A stretch of DNA of 64,000 nucleotides from Arthonia radiata. Its lineage: Eukaryota; Ascomycota; Arthoniomycetes; Arthoniales; Arthoniaceae. The notes beneath the pieces are model-generated. The model had not been told where the DNA came from. It worked only from the letters and a program-made list of their open reading frames with translations, and made no database searches. Location of the stretch: assembly GCA_002989075.1 (NCBI GenBank), contig PSQN01000003.1, forward strand, positions 2,236,340 through 2,300,339, in the 5' to 3' direction. The position numbers and the translations under genes were made by a program. Every line of letters starts with the position of its first letter. Within the stretch, counting starts at the first letter, position 1. Below are positions 11,406-22,389 of the stretch, one piece after another.

Positions 11406-12386
11406 TGCGGAGGAACGATAATCCGATGAGTCGCTGGGTTTACTGCCGGTCATTTCATCTCATAGACTTCAGATTGCATACTCCTGTATAGATCGCAATT
11501 CATACAATACACCGCCACGAAGGCCTGCGGCTCGTTGATGCTTCACTATCTTCGCAGAACTCGGTAGAACGGCCCACTGAGACGTCTAGCGTGGTATATA
11601 AAGACCAAGAAGAGACTGTCGTTACACCTCATCCATTATCTGCCGTTCTTCTTTGGGCTAGGGATCTCTCTGATGAGACTCTAGACGTCATCCGAGGCTG
11701 GATCTCGCTCCACATTACGACCTCGTCCTGTCTATCTCGCTTAGAGAAGCGATTCAGTGGGGCGAGGCAAATGCGACTTCGCAGGCTTACCATAGCCTTG
11801 TAGATATTATTTCTGCTCCCTCCGCATCGTTTACAAATTTCTTAAATCACACACGTCGACAAAATAAAGATCGCAACCATGTTAGAGCTCTTAGAAAATG
11901 ACAGCCAGCGCATGTTCTACAGGAGAACCAATAGTGATCTGAATATCAATGGCCCGCCAGACCGTCTGAACCTGACCGTCCTTGAATGGTCTAAAGGCAG
12001 GCCCGATTGTATTATCTCCCTAGTGGACTCTCGCTAACGACATGAGAAGAAGAGTCATCACGCAACTCAAATTTGCGCATGGACTGCGTCCGCAAGTTGA
12101 CACAGAGACCCCAAAGAGACGTGCGGATCATGTGCGTCTATATCGAGGTCATTAGCAAATTGCAAGGCTGATATTGGCGTCTAAAGCTTTACAGAACCAG
12201 ATGGAGCAGGGACGGGCGGGAAAGGCCAAATTGACCTTTTCTTTCACCTGGGGGTACCGACTGATTTCCTGCGTGAGCGCAATGAGGGCAGTCCGAGCGC
12301 TTGCGGGATTAGGTGCACAGGCGATGGAAGGCACTGTGAGGTTTCCTATCAAGGCTCTGTCTGTTCATGCAACTGACGATCAAAAG
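11406..12386 (+). other. Region upstream of the CorA-like gene, probably holding its 5' exons
   Basis: No complete gene is resolved here. An ATG at 11879 opens a 52-codon frame (with NGPPDRLNLTVLEW) that resembles the N-terminus of fungal CorA-like proteins. Further short in-frame stretches (RDVRIMCVYIEV near 12120 and FFHLGVPTDFLRER near 12240) may be internal exons of the same gene. A plausible 50-base intron ends at 12386 (GTGAGG donor, CTGAC branch site, AAAAG acceptor). The exon chain cannot be fixed by eye, and part of it may be decayed. 11406-11878 shows nothing else. Confidence 0.3.
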
Positions 12387-13747
12387 GCCTGTGGCTCCAT
12401 CTCTTGAGCAAACACATCGCCCTCGATGCAGACGGTCGCATCATGGGCCACGAGGGTGTCCAGCACGCTGAGGACAACTGGGTATGGGAGCGCTGGGCGT
12501 TCTTCTTGCAGTGGCGCGACTGCGGTGAAGACGCCGTGCCTGACGAGGCTGGCGAGACCCCCAGATTTGGAGATGTCTCACTCTGTTGCTGGGGAGGCAC
12601 AGGACTTCAGCCTCTACAACGGCGTATGTGGAGAATGCTGGAGAGACATGATTTGAGCGACATTCTCGTCGATCCATTCATCTTGCTTGATCTCGTCTTT
12701 GACGAGCTTGCTCACAGAATCAACGAGACTAATCGTCGGCTGAGGACGCACGTTATTCATAACCTTGAAAATGTGAGTGCCTCTCCACCAGTCTTCTCGT
12801 TATATCTCATGCTGACTTGACCAGCCAACGCTAGCTTCTGCCAAAGACACGTCCCAGTCCGCATCCTTCAACTTCGTGGCGCAGTACAGTGTCATGAAAC
12901 ACGTCAACCACCTACGAGAGACCTGCGACGCGCTGGGTGGTCTTGCCGAGGGTGCGCGCCAGATGCACGTTCGATACTTTGAGCGCTATCCCTACAAAGA
13001 CAGCGAGAAACGCAGTCTGGTGTTTGCCGTGAGCGATACACTTGAGCATAAGCACACCTTGATCAAGTCCTTCAACCTGCAGGCGAGGAGCTTGGAGACG
13101 AGGGTGCAAAAGTTGACGGATCTGGTAGAGTCCTCACTCTCTTTGAGTTTGGACGAAGGATGAGAGCTAACGGCTGGTGTAGTCTTTCAATACAGTCGCT
13201 CAAAGGAACAACGCCGCCGTCATCGATGACAGCAGGTCCATGTTTACCATTGCGGTCGTCACACTGTTATTCTTGCCCTTTGCGTCCATTGCAGTGAGTA
13301 CGATCCCCATCGTTCGTCTGTGTGGAGCTTATATGCGGATAGGCAATGTTCAGTACACCCTTCTTCACCAACAATGACAGCAACCACCTGCGGCTTTCGA
13401 GCAGTTTTTGGATCTTCTGGGCCGTCACTGTGCCAATGACGATTCTCGTCCTGACATTATGGAGCTTCGCTACTATCGTTGCTAGGGAGCAAGTCAGAGC
13501 CACTCAGCCTATGGGCGCGCGTGAGGCGTTCTCAAGCTGGTGGCAAAGAAGCTCGACCAGACAGAAGCTCGAAGAAACCCGGAAGCGCTTCATCGACGAC
13601 AAAGAGGCTAACCAGGAGATCAATCAGACGCCTAAGCACAGCCAGAGTGATCTGAGCAGTAGTGGTCAAAGGCAACTACAGAACAACACAATGGCGTTCT
13701 TCCTGGGGAGGAATGAGACCGTCCGTAGTGAGGCTATTGGTGACTAG
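12387..13747 (+). CDS. CorA-like magnesium-transporter-fold protein (5' end unresolved)
   Basis: Four 3' exons are well supported: 12387-12772, 12825-13124, 13183-13293 and 13343-13747. All internal junctions are phase 0, with good donors (GTGAGT, GTAGAG, GTGAGT). The protein has the layout of fungal CorA-like proteins. A soluble helical region comes first (DPFILLDLVFDELAHRINET), then a long coiled segment ending KLTDL-SFNTVAQRNNAAVID. Two C-terminal membrane helices follow (MFTIAVVTLLFLPFASIA and SSFWIFWAVTVPMTILVLTL). CorA channels carry a GMN loop after the first helix, but here that position reads AMFSTPFF, as in many fungal relatives, so magnesium transport is uncertain. The start codon lies upstream and is not resolved. 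The C-terminal tail of about 90 residues is polar and probably cytosolic. Confidence 0.72.
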
Positions 13748-13992
13748 CTTGGACAGCAAGATATGGCGGTTGTAGCCCCTCTTGCGCGACTCTGATGTCA
13801 TTTCAGCACTTCGTCTGATGCAATATCTTGAGGATAATCGGTCGGTCTCACTTGCCTCCAACCACATGCAACCACGTGGGGTCAATTCAGCCCCCCACCT
13901 CTGGTTCCAGATACACAACAAACGTTGCTGTGTATTTTCATTTTCCACATGGAATATCAATCTGACGACGGCGTTCTGTCAAGCACGCCGAC

Positions 13993-14655
13993 ATGTCCGA
14001 TCACGAACAATACAACCAAGCATTGAAAGTCCTTGAAGCCGTCAAGGCAGGCAACTACAATGACAATCGCAAGTTGCGCACGAGCATGCGGCATTTTTCT
14101 GGAGCTCGGGGCGAGGAAAGCTCCGTGATGGAAGGAACGTGGAATCTGCTATGGGCAATACCAATGTTCGCGCCCGCGCCACCTCGCAACCACGTTCATT
14201 TCGAGATGAGTTTCCTTGTAAGCTATTTTAAACGTCGTCTCGAGTGGGTCCGCTAATTCAAACAGGACCATCATGACTTGCACATGCGGCGCTACACACT
14301 ACTCATCAAGCCGGAGTACACAAGGATCATCTGGAACGGAGTGCGCCAACATCGAAAATATGACCTTGCGAAGTCGAATAAGGATCGGTACGACGTACTG
14401 GCTTGGTTGATCGAGCGTTGGCGCAATGGCGAGAAGAAAAACGCGCAGCTTGACAGAGACGGTGACGTTGTTATGAAAGGCGTTCGGTACACTAAGAAGA
14501 ACGGCAGCATTATCAAGGCTAATGTTGCATCTCAAATTCTTCACAATCATCCCAAGAGGCGCATCACGCGGCGGGTTGAAAAGCCTTACAAGCCGAGTCC
14601 GCTAGGGAGACATGTCCAGACTGTATCGCTGAGCGAGCAGCATGATAATGCCTGA
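13993..14655 (+). CDS. Unknown protein, paralog of the gene at 17901-18584
   Basis: This two-exon gene (13993-14217 and 14266-14655) encodes 204 residues. The 48-base intron has a GTAAGC donor, a CTAAT branch site and a CAG acceptor in phase 0. The protein shares intron position and several blocks with the gene 4 kb downstream. These are an EYTRIIW-type block, KYDLAKSNKDRYDVLAWL, a KRRITRRVEKPYKPSPLG block and a C-terminal SEQHD. The C-terminus is basic. I recognise no known domain. Retained splice position and conserved blocks argue that both copies are real genes from one duplication. Confidence 0.65.
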
Positions 14656-15496
14656 ATGCTAGTCGACGCATAGCGTATGAAGCGACAGCAATGGCTCTGC
14701 AGCCAAGCAGAGGCTCAGTCCCCTATACTGTCGTAATTGGTGAGAACCATCGTTAAAAAATCGCGGTTTGGAATGGCAGTGTCCGGGCCTGATGTGTGAG
14801 CTTGATGTGTGAGCTTGATGTGTGAGCCTGAGCGGCTAAGGGCTAGGACGTCTGAGATGCTCTACAAATTTTTTGCAGCTCTAAATGTTACAGATCAGCA
14901 TAGTGAATAATCTGCATACACATTATAAGGTAAAATGTTGCAGAACGTGCTGGAGCTTGGGTAAGTGAGAGCTTACACCGTGCTTGTCCAAGTCCTGAAG
15001 ACAGATCGATACCACGGCTCCCAGAAACTCTACGCGCTCATCACCTAGATGACGGTTGTCAGTACAGTCTCTTCTGGTGTATATTCAAATTTGAGACAGA
15101 GTCCTTGCAGACAATGCCGGGACGATGGCGCCCTGGCGAAGGAGTTGAGGCAACAGAAAGGAATAGGTAGATGCTCTGAGACTCACCGTCACATAAATCG
15201 AAGGCTCTCGATCTTCTGACCTTGAAAGGCTCGGACCGAGATTTGCTTTGTTGCGTCAGCACTGCTGGGGTATGGAGACACATCGGGATGGATACCCGAG
15301 ATCCGTTTGGAAGATGTCACAATTCTTTCGAATCGCCGAGATACCCAGAATGAAGCCTTGCAGATGATGCCAGGAGAATATGTATGCCTGGGAGTACCGG
15401 AGTCACGCAATCTACCCGTTTGACAAGGCGCGAAAACACAGCTTTTCTGAAGAATTCCGCTCATCGTGGCTAAAGATTGCGACTTTCCATCCAGGT
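14656..15496. other. Intergenic stretch with a decayed gene fragment and a short tandem repeat
   Basis: It holds a three-copy 13-base tandem repeat, cttgatgtgtgag (14788-14826). At about 15075-15190, on the minus strand, there is a segment resembling the first exon-intron border of the neighbouring gene at 15497-17138: a GTGAGT donor followed by ctcagagcatct and about 100 similar intron bases. No open frame supports a working gene, so this reads as a decayed relative. Confidence 0.35.
14788..14826. repeat. 13-base tandem repeat, three copies
   Basis: Three consecutive units end in gatgtgtgag. Units two and three are identical and unit one differs at one position. The repeat is intergenic and no function is seen. 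Confidence 0.7.
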
Positions 15497-17138
15497 TCAA
15501 GCGGCGGCACACGCGGTTCTGGAGTTCTGAACAGCATCTTCACCGGGGTTGTAGGCGATCCGAGCAGCCTGTATCCAGTGATCGCCGGCGGACAGGTCGC
15601 TCATTGGGCTTTGAAAAGCTATGGAACCAAAAACCTGAAAGCTGTGGACTTGATGGAGTAGTAGACGAAACATGAGCTTTGAAATACCTTGATGATATCG
15701 TCATCGTTGTGATGTGGTTTCCGTGTCTCCAAAGTCTTCATGTGGGGTTTCAGCGCAATGGACAGCGTCGCGACTTCTTGACCGAGGATATTGTCAAAGC
15801 TCATGCCGTGTTTCAGCCTCTTGACCTGACCGATATTGTTCAATCAGCGTCGAATCATTTCGAAACGCGACTAGTAAATACGCACCTCACCAAATATACA
15901 GCTATACATCTCTTTCCCAAGTACCTCTGGCCGAATCGTGAAGCACTTGTCCGGAGTACAGGAACACTTCTTATTGCTAGGTTTCGACTGCATACTGTCG
16001 GGCTTTTCTTGGGTGACTTTCACCCGCATCGGCTTCGCGGTGCGAAGAATGGAATTGCTCGCCTCTCTTAGACAAGCTGTAACGAAATCCACGACGTCGT
16101 CCTCGGACTTATCTTCGGTGGATTTAATGCGACTTGGCTGACGCCTTGAAGGTATCTAGGTTGACACATCAGCCGACAAGCGCTTTACACTGAGTAAAAT
16201 CTTGGTAGCAGCGAGTGATGCGGCAGCAACACTAGCAGCAATTGATCCAGAGATTCCATGCATGTTTCGTCGCCAATCTTTAGGCTCGAGGGTCCGCTTC
16301 GACAGTGACTAAAGGGGGGGTTGTTTGCTGTAAGACCTACGTAGGATGCATTGGAAGCATCAGAAGAATCCGATGACTCTGAAGAATCTAAGACTTGCAA
16401 AGTCTGACTGACAGCCGGTGGTGACGAATGAGGCGTCTTTGGGGAACTTGAACTTGGAATGTCGTTGGCCTTCTTTCTCTCGACTTCCTACAGTGGGCTC
16501 GATATTAGTTGTTGCATGTGGACGTGTTGCTGAAGACGGGCCACGGTGCGTCCAATGCAGTTATTGCAAAGCGACCTACCCGGAGCTCTCGAAGGTAAGT
16601 AAGACTATCGTATACCTAGAGACGAGGTGTGAGTACAGCTATTCATAAAGATTGTATATATTCAAACAAGCCCGGTTTGGGGTGACGCCAGTGCACCGGC
16701 TGCCAAGCTATGCTTCTCAGGCAATAGAAGAAAAGGCATAGATGCTCTGAGACTTACCGGCATCATTTTGTCACGTTTGTTGAAGTTTTCCAATGACTTC
16801 CCAATTTGTGCTTTCAGATCACGAATGAGGACACATGTTGTAGGCAGCCGGTAGTCGTCTGGCAGTACCCCGTTGTTCGGATCGAACGGCGGCAATTTAT
16901 CCTCGAATTCTATCTGTGACGCATTAGCATATGGTGCTGAAGTATGAAAACGCGTTGCACGAAAGGCCAGCAACCCCTCCTCACTAAACAGTACGTCAAA
17001 GGCCTCAAGACGTACGCCAATGCGATTGAGATGATCCGTCGTCCATGCACGCCCAGATGGACCCACTCCTTGAGGGCCTGTAGCGATGAAGGGATCAGTC
17101 GCGCCGGTTTGTTCTTCATAGCGTTGAATATTCACCAT
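15497..17138 (-). CDS. Unknown six-exon gene with an in-frame stop codon
   Basis: Six exons on the minus strand join in phase 0 throughout: 17138-16758, 16615-16580, 16487-16341, 16308-15886, 15825-15688 and 15634-15497. Donors are GTAAGT, GTAGGT, GTAGGT, GTGCGT and GTATTT. The model reads through a polar Ser-rich segment (SSESSDSSDASNAS), an Ala-rich helix, a basic segment with CSCTPDKC, and a C-terminal SAGDHWIQAARIAYNP. Exon four contains an in-frame TAG (16158-16156), yet the same frame stays coding-like on both sides. Either the protein is truncated at about 238 residues, a further intron removes the stop, or the gene is losing function. Sequences resembling its first exon-intron border recur on both sides of the gene. 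No domain is recognised. Confidence 0.5.
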
Positions 17139-17900
17139 ATTGGGTGAGAGTGAGAAGTAAGTTTGAAAGAGAACGCCAGCCACAGTCTCTTCTAATGTTG
17201 ATCTAATTTCAAAACAATGTGCTTTTCGACGATGCCAGCGCGCTAGCTGCTTGACAGAAGGGTTAAGGCGATTGAACGATGCGGGTAGATGCTCTCAAAG
17301 TTGCCTCAAACTGAGACGCGTAGATATTCCGAGACTTCACTCTAGAAAAAATATGGACTTCTGAGCCGCTTGGAAATTCGCGAATGCGGAAGGTGGTGCA
17401 AGGTGAGGCAAAGAAGCGTTGTAGTCCTGGACAAACCGCAATAGTTGTCCATTTGCGGATACCCCTACGCTGCTATCTTCGATCACTAAGTATCTAGATA
17501 GAATGATATCTGCCCTTCCGTGGTACTACGAAGGTAGGCTGTTGTGCATCTCAGAGTAAGTGTCCCTTGTGCACACTCGCGAAACGCTTTGAGTGACGAG
17601 CAGATATTACCTCTTTGACACCCCTATGTGACGTGAGAAATTTGACGCTGGCATCAACATTCCTGAAAGAGGATACCCATAAGCCTCATCCGTCTCGGCT
17701 TCCATCGCAGCTCAGTGATATGTAAAGCGACCAGAGACAAATATGTTCGCCAAGACATTAGATCAGCGCGACGAGGTAGACGGAGACTTTCGGAGATAAC
17801 GGAGATACGGATTGTGGTGCTGTGATGTTTACTCTGCACTTCCTTGGATTCAACCGTTGTATGATACAGACAAGATGTAGCTAACAACAAGCTCAACGGT
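17139..17900. other. Intergenic stretch with a second decayed relative
   Basis: At about 17196-17300 there is a diverged copy of the intron-like segment found at 15075-15190 and 16660-16757, sharing tagatgctct and the gacgatgcc-like block. The rest shows no supported gene. Confidence 0.35.
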
Positions 17901-18584
17901 ATGAAAGCTATCATGTCGTCAACTAGCCTTCAGGAGATGCGCGTCAGAGCAGCATGGGACTGGGTTCAGCGCGTTCGCGAAGAGCGAAACGACAGCATTG
18001 ATTACCTCTATTCAGCTGTTGAAGCTTACACAGAAAACGACGTCGTGGGAGGAACTGAGAATCTTCTCACGCCCATAGTGCTTTTCGCGCCTACTTGTAC
18101 GCGCCTCAAGATCGGTGGCAAGATCACTTTCCGTGTTAGTAACAGTTCAACCCTGCGCCGGACTCGATGCTAACGACTCTAGACCAGGAGAGACGCGCAC
18201 ATGCAGAGTTACAGCATTCGAGTCCGACCAGAATACTCTACGATCAGCTGGCGCGGTCGCGAGCTTGACGGCAAATACGATTTAGCCCACTCCTGGAAAG
18301 ATCGCGCCGATTTCCTCGCCTTCTTGGTCCAGCAGTGGGAGCGTCGCGAAGCGAAGTTGAAACAACACCACGAGAAAGTCGCTGCGGATGCGCGAAGCAC
18401 GCAGAACGAGTCTGAGTCGATGTCGAAGGAGGTTGGGTTGGCAGCTTCCAAGATTCTGCACCGACCCCGCGGCAAGCGTCTGACACGTCGCGTTCAGAAG
18501 TCGTACAAGCCAAGTCCTCTTGGAGAGAACGGAACGAACATATCTATCAAGGAGCAGCACGACAAGCAGCATGACAAAGGATGA
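17901..18584 (+). CDS. Unknown protein, paralog of the gene at 13993-14655
   Basis: This two-exon gene (17901-18134 and 18183-18584) encodes 211 residues. The 48-base intron (GTTAGT donor, GCTAAC branch site, CTAG acceptor) is phase 0 and at the same place as in the paralog: the exon-2 starts align as TRRDAHM against DHHDLHM. Shared blocks are RPEYSTISW, KYDLAHSWKDRADFLAFL, KRLTRRVQKSYKPSPLG and EQHD near the end. A second ATG at 17913 is also possible. No known domain is seen. The two copies flank the six-exon unknown gene, which suggests a local duplication of this whole segment. Confidence 0.65.
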
Positions 18585-18828
18585 AGTGCAGATCTGCTTG
18601 CCCGCTTTCATAGGACGCGGTGTAGCAGGTAACCTGGACACGTGATTAGAGATGTTAGGCGGGCTTCTCAAAGTCATCATGACGAGCTCATGCTCAGACA
18701 TACTGAACGTGTAGTCGATTGCATTCTTCTGTAGACATACTCCCTTCTCACAAGTCCGCAGTCATCGGAAATAGAACATCGATTCAGAAGCCAGACACAA
18801 ACCTCTGTTCGGCAACCCTGAACCGGTC

Positions 18829-20175
18829 ATGGATCTGTTCAGCAAATTTCCCGCTGAACTTTTATATGAGCTATTGGCAACGTGCGATGCGCAATCGTTC
18901 GCCAACTTGACGTTCGCCTCTCCGTCAGTGTTCAGAACATACACAGCCAATCCGAAACTAATACTGAAGCAGCTGATCGATCTCGAAGATCTCGAAGATA
19001 TCAAAACCCTTATCTGGATGCTCACAGAGCAAGTAAGCACGCAGCGCCCGGCTCCCGATCGATCAAGCGCGCAACATGAAGCATGCCCGGAACTTCCACA
19101 GCCTCTACGAGCGCTTTCCCAGTTCGCAGGTCTAGCTAGTGAGATTGATAATCTCGAAAAAGCTTGTATGCACAAGTCTTATCGCTACTTGCACGAATCG
19201 CTTGATGCAGTTTATGGGCTCTACGAACGTTCGGACGGAGCAATTGCGTGCAGGATGAGTGAGCTCTCGGCGCCTATCGTGATGCACCACCCCAAGAAGA
19301 TGCATTTCTCCCACACAGAGCGCCTTCGAGTTCGTCGCGCACTATGGCGGATCAAATACCTCAACTATATCGTCATCAAATCTCCGCACTTCTGTATCGA
19401 GGCCCGTACAAGCGCCGCTGATGCTCGAACACTAGTCAAAAATACCGCAAAATCGCAATTCGACCCCCTGAGCGCCTGGGAAGTCGATGAGATGATAACA
19501 GTCTATGAACTGATCGGTACAGAGCTCTTCAGGAGAGATGGAAAATACGCTCCTAAGTATATCCGGAACAACTATATCGCAGTGCGTGAGATGCAGCGTG
19601 AGTACTGCGGTCTTGAGTTTCTTGAGTTGCATCTCATGCACTCAAAAGAACTCAAAAGCGGCCTTCAAGCATTGAAGTGCCCAGCATTTGGCTGGCTGTA
19701 CTGCCTCATGCAAGAAACCGTACAGCCAGACCGCCTCGGCCCAAATTTCCCACTTATCAACGCGTATCTGCAAATGGGCGTCGCTATATGGGACCGAAGT
19801 CGCTGGGTTGAACGTGAAATGATCTCGCCGAGCTGGCCTGATGACGCGCTCGTCAATAAACACCTCGCGACGTTTCCGAACACAATTGAAGACGTGAAAC
19901 GCGTACGGGACGTGCCGTCGGATTCACTTCGGTCGGGTTACCTGGAGACGTGGGCTTTGCTCGACCGGTCGATCCTCGACGTGGACACGGCCATGCTCAT
20001 CAATACCGATGAAGGCTCGGAATACGACATTACACGCTGTTATATTTGGAACAAATATGACAACGGAGCAAGACTTCGGACTGAAAAAGACAACTACGAA
20101 GAAGCTTGGTCGGAGTGGTATAATGATGAGGACTCATGGGAAAGATGGAGGCATATGAAAGCATTGCCATGGTAG
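18829..20175 (+). CDS. F-box-like unknown protein
   Basis: This is a single-exon gene of 448 residues. The N-terminal 40 residues (MDLFSKFPAELLYELLATCD, then a serine/valine-rich helix ending FRTYTANPKLIL) have the Leu-Pro-x-Glu-Leu pattern of a fungal F-box or F-box-like domain, which would bind Skp1. The rest is helical with many Trp, Tyr and charged residues and no repeats I can identify. The C-terminus is very acidic and aromatic (EEAWSEWYNDEDSWERW). Many fungal genes of this layout are lineage-specific. The function is unknown. Confidence 0.6.
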   Translation: MDLFSKFPAELLYELLATCDAQSFANLTFASPSVFRTYTANPKLILKQLIDLEDLEDIKTLIWMLTEQVSTQRPAPDRSSAQHEACPELPQPLRALSQFAGLASEIDNLEKACMHKSYRYLHESLDAVYGLYERSDGAIACRMSELSAPIVMHHPKKMHFSHTERLRVRRALWRIKYLNYIVIKSPHFCIEARTSAADARTLVKNTAKSQFDPLSAWEVDEMITVYELIGTELFRRDGKYAPKYIRNNYIAVREMQREYCGLEFLELHLMHSKELKSGLQALKCPAFGWLYCLMQETVQPDRLGPNFPLINAYLQMGVAIWDRSRWVEREMISPSWPDDALVNKHLATFPNTIEDVKRVRDVPSDSLRSGYLETWALLDRSILDVDTAMLINTDEGSEYDITRCYIWNKYDNGARLRTEKDNYEEAWSEWYNDEDSWERWRHMKALPW

Positions 20176-20349
20176 CCGTCCTTCTCGGCTTGCTGCAGCA
20201 CTAGGAAGGACTTGATGATTACGAAGATGTCGCAGAATTCAGTGAAACAACCATGACCGTATCTGCTTCCTTCGACGCTCTGAGATTTGTACCAACGCCG
20301 TGACCTGAATGCATGTTGATCTACAGTCTCAATCTTGCGACGCAGCAAG

Positions 20350-21783
20350 CTACTCCGTCACCCCATCCGCCATCCGACACAACATCTCATACGCCTCCCC
20401 CACCGGCACACTCGTAGTCCTACTATGATTCCTAATCTCCAAGCCCTGCACACCCTTCGCTATATCCTCCTCATTCGCCTCCCACCCCTCATCCACAATA
20501 ATCACCTCGTCCTCCCTCGTCTTCACCCCAGCATCTCCATACACAAACAAATGCTTATGCATATTATGCCTGAACCGCTCATGATGGCACACCACCGGCC
20601 ACGGCTGCACCGCCGTATCCACCGTTGCCGGGCCATCCGCAGCCATATGCTCACCTGGCTCGCTCACGACTACCACCTTCTCATCACCATGCAACCGCTC
20701 CGCGTGCTCCGGATCCATCAGCTCAGCAATCCGCCACGCGTCCTCTTCGTGCTTGCACTGCAGCACGAAGCTCCAGTGGGAGATGTGAAACGGCCGCAGC
20801 CCCTTGTCGATCTTCGTGAATAGCTGGAGGGTGTCGGGGTTACTGGCGGGCACGCGCTGCGCCTCGAAGACGACGGGGTCGGTGATGTGTCTGTTGATGC
20901 GAACGAGGAGGAGGCCGTCTTGTTCGACGTCCTCGCGGTCGGCGATGAGGAACATGCTCTCGTGGATCGCGTGCGCGCGCTCGTCCACGGCCATGTACTC
21001 TGTTATCGCGAACGTGACGGCGCGCTGGTCGTAGGCGTCGAGGCTGCACTGGGAGGAGCCGGTGGTGGGTTTATCGCTGATCAGCGCAGACGAGTGGAGG
21101 GTGAAAGTTGAGGCGTCTGGGGAGGAGGGCGCGATATGGCCTTGGATGCCGTACGGGAATATCGTATGCGCATGTGCAGACGACTTCCGGCCGAGCGCGT
21201 TGAGCACGGCGTCTTCGGAGACGGGGTACAGGATGTAGATGCCGATGGCGTAGTCCGGGAAGACGGGGGCGTCCATGTCGTCGCTCTGGCTGTCCGAGTC
21301 ACTTTCCAGCATTTGCAGGTGCGAGAACTCCGCTTCTAGCTTGACCCAGTCCATGTGCGCGACTTGCACGTTCGCGAAGGCGGCGCCGGCGGCTTGCGCG
21401 GGCACCCACATCTTGCGGATTGTGGGGTCGGCGGCGGTGCCGTTGTGGATGAGGAGGACGCCGAATTGTTCGAAGTCCCGTTCCACGACGGCGATGTAGT
21501 ACCAGGGGTGGAAGACGCCGGTCGTACCCATGTTGCGGTGGGCTTCGTAGGAGGAGCGGAGGGGTCTGCCGACTTTGTCGGAGTTGGGCGCGGGACACAT
21601 CACGTCGCTGCCGCTGGTCATGAGCTGGCTGTTGCAGAGGGCGATGAGGTCGGTCATGGCGCTTAGAGGCAGCGCGACGTGGAAGTAGATGGCGCAGCAT
21701 TGCTTGGTGTGGTTGTTGAACTTGTTGCGGTCAATGGCATGGTCGTTGGACGCTGGTAGCGTGAGGTCAATGGCGGTGGGCAT
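20350..21783 (-). CDS. Unknown protein, 477 residues
   Basis: This is a long single-exon frame with ATG at 21783 and strongly coding-like composition (C- or G-ending codons throughout). I recognise no domain. Visible features are an N-terminal part with GVFHPWYYIAVVERDFEQFG, an acidic Ser/Asp stretch in the middle (SDSDSQSDDMDAP), and a C-terminal half rich in His and Asp (CHHERFRHNMHKHLFVYGD). No signal peptide or membrane segment is seen. It is followed by the FAD oxidoreductase on the same strand. Confidence 0.65.
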   Translation of the reverse strand: MPTAIDLTLPASNDHAIDRNKFNNHTKQCCAIYFHVALPLSAMTDLIALCNSQLMTSGSDVMCPAPNSDKVGRPLRSSYEAHRNMGTTGVFHPWYYIAVVERDFEQFGVLLIHNGTAADPTIRKMWVPAQAAGAAFANVQVAHMDWVKLEAEFSHLQMLESDSDSQSDDMDAPVFPDYAIGIYILYPVSEDAVLNALGRKSSAHAHTIFPYGIQGHIAPSSPDASTFTLHSSALISDKPTTGSSQCSLDAYDQRAVTFAITEYMAVDERAHAIHESMFLIADREDVEQDGLLLVRINRHITDPVVFEAQRVPASNPDTLQLFTKIDKGLRPFHISHWSFVLQCKHEEDAWRIAELMDPEHAERLHGDEKVVVVSEPGEHMAADGPATVDTAVQPWPVVCHHERFRHNMHKHLFVYGDAGVKTREDEVIIVDEGWEANEEDIAKGVQGLEIRNHSRTTSVPVGEAYEMLCRMADGVTE

Positions 21784-22389
21784 CTTGCTGGTATTTTCAC
21801 ACGTGCAAGATTAATGCTTAGTGCGGTATTCTGTCCTTAGCAAGGCGGAGAAAGACTTGCATCGAATGAAAAAGATAATAGAAAGAACAGATTGCAGTGA
21901 TACCATCGTTACCCTACATCAGCCAAATGCGTCCCAACAAGTAGGACACGTTGGCCCTCGTGCGTGCTGAGAACAGATCGCCTGAAGCTTACGGACCGAG
22001 AAGCACCATGCTCTTCCGGTGAGCATTGTGCGACCGCTTACAAATGGTGGAGCTATGTTCGTCTGATTGAGAGATGCATACACCATGTGTGTAGCAAGTT
22101 GACAATTGCGTCAGGAGTACTGGAGTGAGAGAAAGAAAGGAAAGGGAGGCAACGAAGTAGCAGCTGAGGCGCGACAAGAAAGTTTGTGGTATTGGTTTCC
22201 CATCAATCTATTCTGTGGTGAATGCCAAGTGATGATACCCCGACCCGCTGAAGGAGTAAATTACTGTACTGGGAGATGGAATCTTCCCTCGTCGTTCCAT
22301 TATTGCATTTCTCGTCTGGGCTCCTTGCGCTTTCCTCTCCACCATCATCAGGCGACAACAGCGTCAGTAAGAATCAGAGCTCAGCAATG
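21784..22389. other. Intergenic stretch, nothing recognised
   Basis: This lies between the FAD oxidoreductase stop and the start of the unknown 477-residue gene, both on the minus strand. It must contain the promoter of the latter. No motif or gene is seen. Confidence 0.4.

Noticed and set aside
14788-14826. Short direct repeats considered as a CRISPR-like array
   Set aside because: The units are contiguous with no spacers, and this is a eukaryotic genome.
16418-16648. A plus-strand frame with CVQCSYCKATYPELSK followed by GTAAGT, looking like a zinc knuckle exon
   Set aside because: It is antisense to two exons and an intron of the six-exon minus-strand gene, whose joins are consistent in phase.
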